Shown here: positions 1 through 5,097 of the stretch, one piece after another
Position numbering within the stretch: position 1 is the first letter of the stretch
Layout of the letters: each line of letters opens with the position of its first letter
Assembly: GCA_946633495.1 (NCBI GenBank)
Contig: CAMPAX010000171.1
Span: forward strand, 1-5,097
Direction: 5' to 3'
Length of the DNA stretch: 5,097 nucleotides
DNA from: an uncultured Lachnospiraceae bacterium
GTDB lineage: Bacteria; Bacillota; Clostridia; Lachnospirales; Lachnospiraceae
Translations under genes and position numbers: made by a program
Notes under the pieces: generated by a model
The model's input: only the letters and a program-made list of their open reading frames with translations
Told to the model about the DNA's origin: nothing
Databases searched by the model: none

Positions 1-540
1 AAAAAGCACCCCAACCAGAAAAGAGGGCCCAAACCTCTTTTCCCCTTTTCCTCTTTCGCAGCGATCAAGAGAAACCATAAGGCCGATGATCTTAACATCT
101 CCCTGTGCTTTCACGATGGGAATGGTCTCTTCCATGGATTTTCCGGAGGTAGTCACATCCTCGATCACCACCACCCGGTTGCCATCTTTAATGGGACTGC
201 CCAGCAGGATTCCTGCATCTCCGTGGTCCTTGGCTTCCTTCCGGTTGGAGCAGTAACGGATCTCCTTCCCGTAAAGCCTGCTGTAAGCGATGGTTGTAGC
301 TACGCTGATTGGAATCCCCTTATAGGCCGGACCAAAAAGGACATCAAAATCATCTCCATAGGTCGAATGGATCGCCTTTGCATAAAACTCACCAAGCTTC
401 ATCAGCTGCGTTCCCGTGATATACAGACCTGCATTCATGAAGAAGGGTGATTTTCTTCCGCTCTTCAGCGTAAAATCTCCGAATCGCAGCACCTGGCTGT
501 CCAACATAAAGTCCACAAACTCCTGCTTATAAGCTTCCAT
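1..540 (-). CDS. pyrE: Orotate phosphoribosyltransferase, 3' end not in window
   Basis: PyrE transfers the phosphoribosyl group of PRPP to orotate, giving orotidine 5'-monophosphate, the fifth step of cytosolic UMP synthesis. The frame runs 180 codons from ATG at 540-538 to the window edge without a stop. Visible motifs are the orotate-binding segment LKSGRKSPFF (residues 25-34), FGPAYKGIP (69-77), the mobile catalytic loop SNRKEAKDHGD (98-108) and the PRPP-binding loop VVVIEDVTTSGKS (123-135). The start is supported by GGGAGG at 550-545, with a rather short 4-base spacer. Relatives in Clostridia are about 190-230 residues, so the C-terminus is missing. From about residue 169 (bases 1-36) the sequence no longer resembles PyrE, where EKSAL-like residues are expected after GKGEK; this may be a contig-edge error or a real break. 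It has its own promoter and is separated from coaBC by a terminator. Confidence 0.95.
   Translation of the reverse strand, partial: MEAYKQEFVDFMLDSQVLRFGDFTLKSGRKSPFFMNAGLYITGTQLMKLGEFYAKAIHSTYGDDFDVLFGPAYKGIPISVATTIAYSRLYGKEIRYCSNRKEAKDHGDAGILLGSPIKDGNRVVVIEDVTTSGKSMEETIPIVKAQGDVKIIGLMVSLDRCERGKGEKRFGPSFLVGVLF
18..42. repeat. Perfect 9-bp inverted repeat in pyrE 3' part
   Basis: GAAAAGAGG (18-26) and CCTCTTTTC (34-42) are perfect reverse complements separated by a 7-base loop. They lie exactly where the PyrE reading frame stops looking like the family. Read on the plus strand, the stem is followed by CCCTTTTCC, a weak terminator-like tail. It could be a hairpin brought in by a real rearrangement, or a fold-back artefact at an assembly edge. 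Confidence 0.55.
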
Positions 541-580
541 AAGGCCTCCCGTCTTGTATTTAGATTATTATCCGCCTTTT

Positions 581-591
581 CGCGTCACGCG
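581..591. repeat. 11-bp palindrome at the predicted pyrE transcription start
   Basis: CGCGT-C-ACGCG is a perfect palindrome around base 586. It starts 3 bases downstream of the pyrE -10 box, so it covers the expected transcription start. This position would suit an operator or the first stem of the transcript. No known regulator site is recognised, and an 11-base palindrome can arise by chance. Confidence 0.35.
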
Positions 592-593
592 TT

Positions 594-622
594 ATTTTAT
601 CATATTGCGTCTTATTTTTCAA
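594..622 (-). promoter_or_regulatory. Sigma-A type promoter of pyrE
   Basis: On the minus strand the -35 box TTGAAA (622-617) is followed by a 17-base spacer and the -10 box TAAAAT (599-594). Both boxes match the consensus at five of six positions and the spacing is optimal. The start would be near 587, giving an untranslated leader of about 45 bases before the pyrE ATG. The promoter lies downstream of the coaBC terminator, which makes pyrE an independent transcription unit. Confidence 0.75.
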
Positions 623-668
623 TCCTGCCGATTCCGGGTTCAAAAGGTATTCCCTTCATCATTATATC

Positions 669-707
669 AAAAAATCGTCCGAGCCACACCGGTCCGGACG
701 ATTTTTT
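669..707 (-). terminator. Rho-independent terminator after coaBC, probably bidirectional
   Basis: A perfect 13-bp stem, AAAAAATCGTCCG (669-681) pairing with CGGACGATTTTTT (695-707), encloses a 13-base loop. On the minus strand it has a GC-rich upper stem followed by six T, the classical intrinsic terminator form, and it begins about 54 bases after the coaBC stop. The A/T flanks are symmetric, so it could also stop plus-strand transcription. It marks the end of the pantothenate/CoA operon and insulates pyrE. Confidence 0.9.
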
Positions 708-735
708 GAGAGATTTTTGATTGATTTATTGTATG

Positions 736-764
736 ATGATAATTTTATCCGGGGCTTCTTTCAA
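736..764 (-). promoter_or_regulatory. Weak promoter candidate overlapping coaBC stop
   Basis: TTGAAA (764-759) overlaps the coaBC stop codon and is followed after 17 bases by TATCAT (741-736). If active it would make a short transcript that runs straight into the 669-707 terminator, a layout resembling an attenuator before pyrE. No competing antiterminator stem is visible, so chance in an AT-rich stretch is the simpler explanation. Confidence 0.2.
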
Positions 765-1963
765 TTCTGCCGGATCGAACGGATCCGGTCAAATATCCTG
801 TGGGCCGCCTCCAGCTTCGACATCATGGGAAGCTGCTCCGTCCCCTCTTTTGTAATAAGCGTCAGGATATTCGTATCCACCTGATATCCGGCTCCCTCCT
901 GTGTCAGGGAATTGGCACAGATCATATCGGCATTCTTTTTGGTCAGCTTTGCGGAGGAATTCTCCAGCAGATTCTCCGTCTCCATGGAGAACCCGCAGAT
1001 AAACTGACCGGGTCTTTTATTCTGGCCCAGAGACAGAAGGATATCCTTCGTTCGTTTCAGAGGGATCGAAAGGTCTCCCTCTTTTTTCTTGATCTTCTGA
1101 TCCGCCACGGTCGCCGGAGTATAATCTGCCACAGCCGCCGCCATCACCACGATATCTGCCGTTTCTGCCGCCGAAGTGACCGCCTGATACATTTCCTCGG
1201 CAGTATGAATATTCACCCGGGTTACCCCCAGAGGCGCATCCAGCGATGTGGGGCCGGAGACCAGAGTCACCTTTGCTCCACGGTAAGCCGCCGCCTTTGC
1301 CAGGGCGTATCCCATCTTCCCGGAGGAATGATTCGTGATAACCCGGATCGGATCCAGCGGTTCCTCCGTCGGTCCTGCGGAAACCACTACATGCTGCCCT
1401 GCCAGATCCTTCTCGCAGGCGGCAGCAAGACAGATCTCCTCTACCAGAAGCTCCTCTTTCGGAAGCTTTCCTTTCCCGTCATAGCCGCAGGCAAGATACC
1501 CTTCATCCGGCTCAATGATATGATAACCGAAGCGTCTCAGTTTCTCGATATTATCCTGAACGATGGGGTTCTCCAGCATAAATACATTCATGGACGGACA
1601 GATCAGGATCGGGCACCGCGCAGGAAGAACCGTAGTGGTCAGCATATCATCCGCGATCCCGCCCGCGATCTTACCGATCACATTTGCGGTGGCCGGTGCG
1701 ATGAGGATACAGTCTGCCCCGGTTCCCAGGGAAATGTGCGGAACATGCACCTCGTCATCCCGAGCCTCATCGAAAGTATCCAGATAAACCTTATTCTTTG
1801 TCAGCACCTCAAAGGTTTCTTCCGGGATAAAATGTGTGGCATTCCGAGTCATCACCACATGCACGTCCGCATGCAGTTTCGTCAGCATGCTGGCCACATT
1901 GGCCATTTTGTAGGCTGCGATCCCGCCGGATACACCAAGCAGGATATTCTTACCAGTCAGCAT
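761..1963 (-). CDS. coaBC: Bifunctional phosphopantothenoylcysteine decarboxylase / phosphopantothenate-cysteine ligase
   Basis: A 400-residue cytosolic two-domain enzyme (also called Dfp). CoaB joins 4'-phosphopantothenate to cysteine using CTP, and CoaC, an FMN flavoprotein, decarboxylates the product to 4'-phosphopantetheine. The N-terminal CoaC domain (about 1-185) shows the flavin segment GVSGGIAAYK (10-19), catalytic-type His76 in HISLG, IAPATANVIGKIAGG (88-102), the substrate clamp PSMN (123-126; usually PAMN) and Cys159 in ACGYDGKGKL. The C-terminal CoaB domain (about 190-400) shows SAGPTEEPLDP (195-205), ITNHSSGKMG (209-218, with the conserved Asn211), AAAVADYTP (275-283) and KIKK (290-293, the lysine region that binds the intermediate). 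Length is normal. GGAGG (1977-1973) lies 9 bases before the ATG. It is the last gene of the pan operon, 83 bp after panD, and is followed by a terminator. Confidence 0.97.
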   Translation of the reverse strand: MLTGKNILLGVSGGIAAYKMANVASMLTKLHADVHVVMTRNATHFIPEETFEVLTKNKVYLDTFDEARDDEVHVPHISLGTGADCILIAPATANVIGKIAGGIADDMLTTTVLPARCPILICPSMNVFMLENPIVQDNIEKLRRFGYHIIEPDEGYLACGYDGKGKLPKEELLVEEICLAAACEKDLAGQHVVVSAGPTEEPLDPIRVITNHSSGKMGYALAKAAAYRGAKVTLVSGPTSLDAPLGVTRVNIHTAEEMYQAVTSAAETADIVVMAAAVADYTPATVADQKIKKKEGDLSIPLKRTKDILLSLGQNKRPGQFICGFSMETENLLENSSAKLTKKNADMICANSLTQEGAGYQVDTNILTLITKEGTEQLPMMSKLEAAHRIFDRIRSIRQN

Positions 1964-2046
1964 AATCTCATCCCTCCGTATTACAATCAGATTCCGTGCC
2001 CATGGAACCGTCGTTCATGTGATAACGCTCTGCATTCCCTTCTCTT

Positions 2047-2439
2047 CTACGGCATGTCTTCCAGTCTTCCATGCTTCTCATACCGGGTTGCCCGGGTCAC
2101 ATGGTTTTCACTGTCAACGAAGACCACTCTCGGAGGATTCTCTGCGAATTCTTCCGGTGTCATAAATGCATAGTTCATGATAATGACGCGGTCTCCGGTA
2201 CTTACATGACGCGCAGCCGCACCATTCAGGCAGATCACGCCGGATCCCGCCTCACCTGCGATCACATAGGTTTCCAGACGAGCACCGTTATCCACATCCG
2301 CGACCTGGACACGTTCATATTCGATCAGACCAGCTGCATCCATGAGATCCCTGTCAATCGTGATGCTTCCCACATAATTCAGTTCTGCCTGAGTCACGGT
2401 GGCACGGTGGATCTTGCTCTTCAATACATTGATCAGCAT
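2047..2439 (-). CDS. panD: Aspartate 1-decarboxylase precursor
   Basis: PanD decarboxylates L-aspartate to beta-alanine, the amine half of pantothenate. It is made as an inactive 130-residue chain that cleaves itself between Gly24 and Ser25; the serine becomes the pyruvoyl cofactor. The cleavage site is intact in NYVGSITID (21-29). Other known active-site residues are present: Lys9 in KSKIH, Tyr22, Arg54, Thr57-Tyr58 in ETYVI, and Asn72 within LNGAAAR (71-77). The length is within the usual 115-140. AAAGGAGAG (2452-2444) provides a good ribosome site. It is preceded by a 108-bp gap from panC that holds a hairpin, and is followed by 83 bp to coaBC. No PanZ/PanM-like maturation factor is in the window, as expected outside enterobacteria. 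Confidence 0.97.
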   Translation of the reverse strand: MLINVLKSKIHRATVTQAELNYVGSITIDRDLMDAAGLIEYERVQVADVDNGARLETYVIAGEAGSGVICLNGAAARHVSTGDRVIIMNYAFMTPEEFAENPPRVVFVDSENHVTRATRYEKHGRLEDMP

Positions 2440-2468
2440 ACATCTCTCCTTTAATCCATATTACTGAT

Positions 2469-2498
2469 GCTGGGGTTAAAAGGTATTTTGCCCCCAGC
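2469..2498 (-). promoter_or_regulatory. Stem-loop in the panC-panD gap
   Basis: GCTGGGG (2469-2475) pairs with CCCCAGC (2492-2498). Inside, AAAA (2478-2481) can pair with TTTT (2486-2489) around a GGTA turn, with a small internal loop between the two stems. In the transcript the hairpin ends about 17 bases before the panD Shine-Dalgarno sequence. There is no T-run after it, so it is not a standard terminator. An RNA processing, stability or translation element is possible, but function is inferred only from position. Confidence 0.5.
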
Positions 2499-2547
2499 TG
2501 ATGATCCGCAGCACGCATTTCTCACCATTCTCTGCGCGAAAAAAGCC

Positions 2548-3396
2548 TTACACAACTGCCATGAAATTATCGATCAGCCGCACCTTGTCATTGATCTTAA
2601 CAGCGATGGCACAGAGGATCTCCCCGCGGATCGTGTCGATGGATTCCATGGTAAGTCCGTCAACGATCTCCACGTAATCGATCTTCGCCATGGGCTCAGT
2701 CTCGATCAGCGCTGTCATGGCGGCCTTTACCACAACCGCGTCTCTTTCTCCGTCCTTTACCATCTGCTCACCAAGCCGGATAGACTGGGACAGGATCAGA
2801 GCTGCCTTTCGTTCTTCCGCATTCATATAAGTATTTCTGGAACTCATTGCCAATCCGTCCGGTTCACGGACAATGGGACAGCCAATGATCTCCAGCGGCA
2901 TATTCAGATCCTTCACGAATCGTTTCACAACCGCAAGCTGCTGTGCATCCTTCTGTCCGAAATAAGCCCGATCCGGCTGTACGATATTGAACAGCTTGGA
3001 TACAACGGTACATACACCACGGAAATGAACCGGTCTCGACAAACCGCACAGGTGATTGGTAAGTCCGTTCATATCCACATAAGTGACAAAGCCCTCCGGA
3101 TACATTTCCGCCGGTTCCGGATGAAAGATCAGATCCGCGCCGGTACTCTCGCAAAGCGCCGCATCATGCTCCAGGTCTCTCGGATAGCTGGCCAGATCCT
3201 CATTCGGTCCGAACTGCGTCGGGTTTACAAAGACACTCACCACGGTATGGTCATTGTCTTTTACACTTGCGGCGATCAGGCTCTGATGCCCTGCATGCAA
3301 AAAGCCCATGGTAGGAACGAGGCCCACAGTCTCACCGGCTGCCCGCCATCCCTTCACGATCTCTCTTACCTCTGCAACCGTTGTTGCGATCTTCAT
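2548..3396 (-). CDS. panC: Pantothenate synthetase (pantoate-beta-alanine ligase)
   Basis: PanC activates pantoate with ATP to pantoyl-adenylate and couples it to beta-alanine, producing pantothenate in the cytosol. The 282-residue protein has the usual length and the HIGH-type nucleotidyltransferase fold. Visible signatures are PTMGFLHAGH (28-37, with His34 and His37 for ATP), NPTQFGPNED (58-67), RPVHFRG (121-127), QPDRAYFGQKDAQQL (140-154, pantoate and ATP contacts) and REPDGLAMSSRN (177-188, the KMSKS-like SSRN). The C-terminal dimer part follows. The start is firm: AAGGAGG (3411-3405) sits 8 bases before the ATG. It lies 83 bp after panB and 108 bp before panD. All residues expected for activity appear present. 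Confidence 0.97.
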   Translation of the reverse strand: MKIATTVAEVREIVKGWRAAGETVGLVPTMGFLHAGHQSLIAASVKDNDHTVVSVFVNPTQFGPNEDLASYPRDLEHDAALCESTGADLIFHPEPAEMYPEGFVTYVDMNGLTNHLCGLSRPVHFRGVCTVVSKLFNIVQPDRAYFGQKDAQQLAVVKRFVKDLNMPLEIIGCPIVREPDGLAMSSRNTYMNAEERKAALILSQSIRLGEQMVKDGERDAVVVKAAMTALIETEPMAKIDYVEIVDGLTMESIDTIRGEILCAIAVKINDKVRLIDNFMAVV

Positions 3397-3453
3397 TCTT
3401 TCATCCTCCTTGATATCGGCTTGTGCCTGTTTTATATCTCACATATTACATGA

Positions 3454-3464
3454 TGACAGTGTCA
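3454..3464. repeat. 11-bp palindrome in the panB-panC gap
   Basis: TGACA-G-TGTCA is a perfect palindrome with one central base, 15 bases after the panB stop. It overlaps a TTGACA hexamer (3465-3460, minus strand), but no -10 box stands at the right distance. It might be an operator or a short transcript stem; chance is also possible. Confidence 0.25.
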
Positions 3465-3479
3465 AAGGATCCATTCGAA

Positions 3480-4331
3480 TTATCTTCTTAACGAATCCAC
3501 ATATTCCTTCAGTTCTTTAAATACCTCATTCTCCATGGGATAGGTATGTTCCTCTGCCGGATAGCTGCCCGCCTTCACTTCTTCGTCATAGGCGCGGAAC
3601 CCTGCTTTCATGGCGTCCCCTACATTTGCGAAGGCCTTCACAAACTTCGGGCGGAAATCACTGAACATTGCCAGCATATCCGCATATACCAGAACCTGTC
3701 CGTCGCACCCGGCTCCCGCACCGATACCGATGGTCGGGATCCGAAGAAGCCCGGTAACTAACTCTGCCAGCTTTGCCGGAACACATTCCAGTGTCACTGC
3801 AAATGCCCCTGCCTCCTGCACTGCCAGCGCGTCACGGATCAGTTTCCTGGCGGGTTCCAGTTCCTTCGCCTGAGACTTGAAGCCGCCGAACACATTGATG
3901 GATTGCGGCGTAAGTCCCAGATGAGCCATAACAGGAATGCCTGCCTGGGTAATGGCTTTGATCTGCGGGCATACTTCCTCACCGCCCTCCAGCTTCACCG
4001 CTCCGCCACGTGCTTCTTTCATGAGGCGGCCTGCATTTATCACCGCATCATAAACCGATGCCTGATAGGACATAAACGGCATATCGATCACTACAAGGGC
4101 ATTTGAAGCCCCACGGGATACTGCCGCGCCATGATGGATCATGTCCTCCATGGTGACGGAAATGGTATCCGGATATCCCAGTATTACATTTCCCAGAGAA
4201 TCTCCCACCAGGATCGCGTTGATACCCGCACTGTCTTCCAGCTTTGCAGTGGAATAATCATATGCCGTCAGCATGGAGATTCTCTCGCCTCTTTCCTTCA
4301 TCTGCTGAAATGTAACAACCGTATTTTTCAT
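3480..4331 (-). CDS. panB: 3-methyl-2-oxobutanoate hydroxymethyltransferase
   Basis: PanB transfers a hydroxymethyl group from 5,10-methylenetetrahydrofolate to 2-oxoisovalerate, giving ketopantoate, the committed step to pantothenate. From the chosen start the protein has 283 residues, close to the usual 260-285. Visible are LTAYDYSTAK (21-30), VGDSLGNVILGY (42-53, with metal-binding Asp44), VVIDMPFMSY (80-89, Asp83), VKLEGG (112-117), HLGLTPQS (137-144), catalytic-type Glu182 in LECVP, and GIGAGAGCDGQVLVYADML (202-220). In this last motif an Ala stands where many homologues, including E. coli as I recall it, have His before the Asp. PAEEHTYP (258-265) is near the C-terminus. An in-frame ATG seven codons upstream lacks a ribosome site and would place the Shine-Dalgarno sequence inside the gene, so it is rejected. 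Confidence 0.96.
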   Translation of the reverse strand: MKNTVVTFQQMKERGERISMLTAYDYSTAKLEDSAGINAILVGDSLGNVILGYPDTISVTMEDMIHHGAAVSRGASNALVVIDMPFMSYQASVYDAVINAGRLMKEARGGAVKLEGGEEVCPQIKAITQAGIPVMAHLGLTPQSINVFGGFKSQAKELEPARKLIRDALAVQEAGAFAVTLECVPAKLAELVTGLLRIPTIGIGAGAGCDGQVLVYADMLAMFSDFRPKFVKAFANVGDAMKAGFRAYDEEVKAGSYPAEEHTYPMENEVFKELKEYVDSLRR

Positions 4332-4340
4332 ATGCACAAA

Positions 4341-4347
4341 CCCTCCT
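4341..4347 (-). promoter_or_regulatory. Ribosome binding site that fixes the panB start
   Basis: AGGAGGG (4347-4341) lies 9 bases before ATG 4331-4329. The alternative upstream ATG at 4352-4350 is itself just 5' of this site and has no purine-rich sequence at the right distance, so the downstream start is preferred. With it the gap from the previous gene becomes 83 bp. Confidence 0.8.
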
Positions 4348-4386
4348 GTCATGATATAGTTTCATCTTTTTCCGCGTTTCAGGGTT

Positions 4387-4396
4387 ACACCGGTGT
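4387..4396. repeat. 10-bp palindrome ahead of panB
   Basis: ACACCGGTGT is a perfect palindrome in the 83-bp gap between the DUF2520 gene and panB. No T-run or promoter boxes accompany it. It could be an operator half or nothing; ACCGGT recurs in the loop of the terminator at 688-693. Confidence 0.2.
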
Positions 4397-4414
4397 TTCT
4401 CCAATCCGTATATC

Positions 4415-5097
4415 CTATGATTCGGAAAGGATTCTTATCATTTCCGTATAGTCACGTTCCGGATGTTTTTTCTCTGCAATCTCCAGTACTTTCCGGGAGA
4501 GCCGTAGATAAAGAGTCCTTTGTTCTCCCTCCAGAACCCTTAGATGATTCTCTACAGTAGATACATCCCCTCGTTCCAGAGGACCTGTCAGCTGCTTTAC
4601 CAGACCTTTTTCGGTAATGCCCCGGGCGTTATCCATAAAAAGTCCTGTCAGAGCCTCCTCCGCTTCTCCTTTTTCGAAGCCGCAGCGTTCCAGTTCTTCC
4701 GCAGCAGCCGCATAGAGCCCCACAACAAGATTGCTGGCCATGACTGCTGCCGCATGATATCTGACTTTGGCCTCTTTTGTGATCGAACGACATCGAAGAC
4801 CGATGTCTTTCAGGGTACGAAGCCAGAAATCCATATACTGCTCATTTCCTTCCACGGTAAAATAAGCATTGGACAGGGTTTCATACGCCGTTTCTCTGTC
4901 TGAAATTGCATACAGGGGATGGATCGAATAACCGAATGCTCCGGTTCCGGCAAAGACACCGGAAGAAAGCGCGCCACTGCAGTGGACGAGGAGATTACTC
5001 GAAAGTGATCCTGAAGCGGCTAATTCCTCCACATCCAGGGGATTGGCCTGATCACTGACTGTCAGGAACAACACATCACTGTTCTCAAGTAATAATT
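4415..5097 (-). CDS. panG: Rossmann-like/DUF2520 protein, probable PanG-type ketopantoate reductase, 5' end not in window
   Basis: The frame is open to the right edge and shows 226 residues before TAG at 4417-4415. A GTG at 5074 is internal, not a start, because coding sense (a hydrophobic strand, DVLFLTVSD) continues upstream. Signatures of DUF2520 proteins are HCSGALSS (visible residues 38-45), SIHPLYAI (57-64), the helix motif KVRYHAAAVMASN (110-122), LTGPLERGD (169-177) and a helical tail. The missing 65-75 residues should hold the GxGxxG nucleotide loop. The family is dehydrogenase-like, with a Rossmann domain plus a helical domain as in PanE and 6-phosphogluconate dehydrogenase. From memory, Francisella PanG and its Enterococcus faecalis homologue, reported as alternative ketopantoate reductases, are of this type. 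Position ahead of panB, with no panE in view, supports reduction of ketopantoate to pantoate with NAD(P)H. Family assignment is firm; the function is inferred. Confidence 0.8.
   Translation of the reverse strand, partial: LLLENSDVLFLTVSDQANPLDVEELAASGSLSSNLLVHCSGALSSGVFAGTGAFGYSIHPLYAISDRETAYETLSNAYFTVEGNEQYMDFWLRTLKDIGLRCRSITKEAKVRYHAAAVMASNLVVGLYAAAAEELERCGFEKGEAEEALTGLFMDNARGITEKGLVKQLTGPLERGDVSTVENHLRVLEGEQRTLYLRLSRKVLEIAEKKHPERDYTEMIRILSES

Noticed and set aside
621..655. GGGTTCAAAAGG resembling a tRNA T-loop
   Set aside because: There is no matching T-stem, acceptor stem or anticodon arm around it.
661..666. TATAAT on the minus strand just after the coaBC terminator
   Set aside because: No -35 element is present 16-18 bases upstream; the region there is the terminator stem. 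The 594-622 promoter is much better.
1968..2018. 16-codon frame in the panD-coaBC gap ending just before the coaBC ATG
   Set aside because: It has no ribosome site and a low-information sequence; such short frames are expected by chance.
800..2173. 457-codon open frame on the plus strand antisense to coaBC and panD
   Set aside because: It runs opposite to two well-recognised genes, its protein is rich in His, Arg, Cys and Ile with no known motif, and it has no ribosome site; it is a shadow of the codon bias of coaBC and panD.
2354..2518. 54-codon minus-strand frame crossing the panC-panD gap and overlapping panD
   Set aside because: Its ATG has only a weak GGTGAG nearby, half of it is panD in another frame, and the product matches nothing I know.
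2467..3453. 328-codon open frame on the plus strand antisense to panC
   Set aside because: The composition is shadow-like, with no motif and no upstream ribosome site, and panC on the other strand is unmistakable.
3431..3465. TTGACA followed by TATAAA as an internal promoter for panC
   Set aside because: The spacer is 23 bases, far from the usual 16-18, and the hexamer at the correct distance (GTGAGA) is not a -10 box.
4332..4352. Upstream ATG for panB giving seven extra residues
   Set aside because: The only Shine-Dalgarno sequence lies inside this extension, correctly spaced for the downstream ATG.
1..5097. CRISPR arrays, insertion sequences, rRNA or tRNA genes, riboswitches
   Set aside because: No spaced direct repeats, transposase motifs, RNA gene signatures or recognisable riboswitch cores were seen on either strand.

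Overview
The window carries part of a vitamin B5/coenzyme A operon, all on the minus strand, followed by the start of a separate pyrimidine gene. GC content looks close to 50%, Shine-Dalgarno sequences are strong (AAGGAGG type), and the proteins read like those of anaerobic Firmicutes. The CoaBC variants CGFSMETENLLENS and MMSK, and PyrE with the SNRKEAKDHGD loop, suggest a member of the Clostridia, most likely a Lachnospiraceae. That placement is from recall of protein style, not from a search.

Layout, read in the direction of transcription (right to left). At 5097-4415 is a gene cut by the window edge. It encodes a DUF2520-type Rossmann protein that I propose is PanG, an alternative ketopantoate reductase. 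It is followed by panB (4331-3480), panC (3396-2548), panD (2439-2047) and coaBC (1963-761). A strong Rho-independent terminator (707-669) closes the operon. A clear sigma-A type promoter (622-594) then starts pyrE (540 to beyond position 1). The operon's own promoter is not in the window.

The genes form one pathway. PanB adds a hydroxymethyl group to 2-oxoisovalerate, the proposed PanG would reduce ketopantoate to pantoate, PanD makes beta-alanine from aspartate, PanC joins pantoate and beta-alanine, and CoaBC converts 4'-phosphopantothenate to 4'-phosphopantetheine. Of the steps between 2-oxoisovalerate and phosphopantetheine, only pantothenate kinase is absent from the window. PyrE (UMP synthesis) appears to be an independent unit.

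This is mostly ordinary core metabolism; I do not see an undescribed defence, mobile or RNA system. Points worth a second look are the ketopantoate reductase assignment, the pyrE reading frame that stops resembling PyrE in its last 12 codons beside a perfect inverted repeat, three intergenic gaps of exactly 83 bp, a near-repeat shared by the pyrE and panD upstream regions, and a hairpin just ahead of panD. There is no gene-free stretch over 300 bases; the longest is 541-760.
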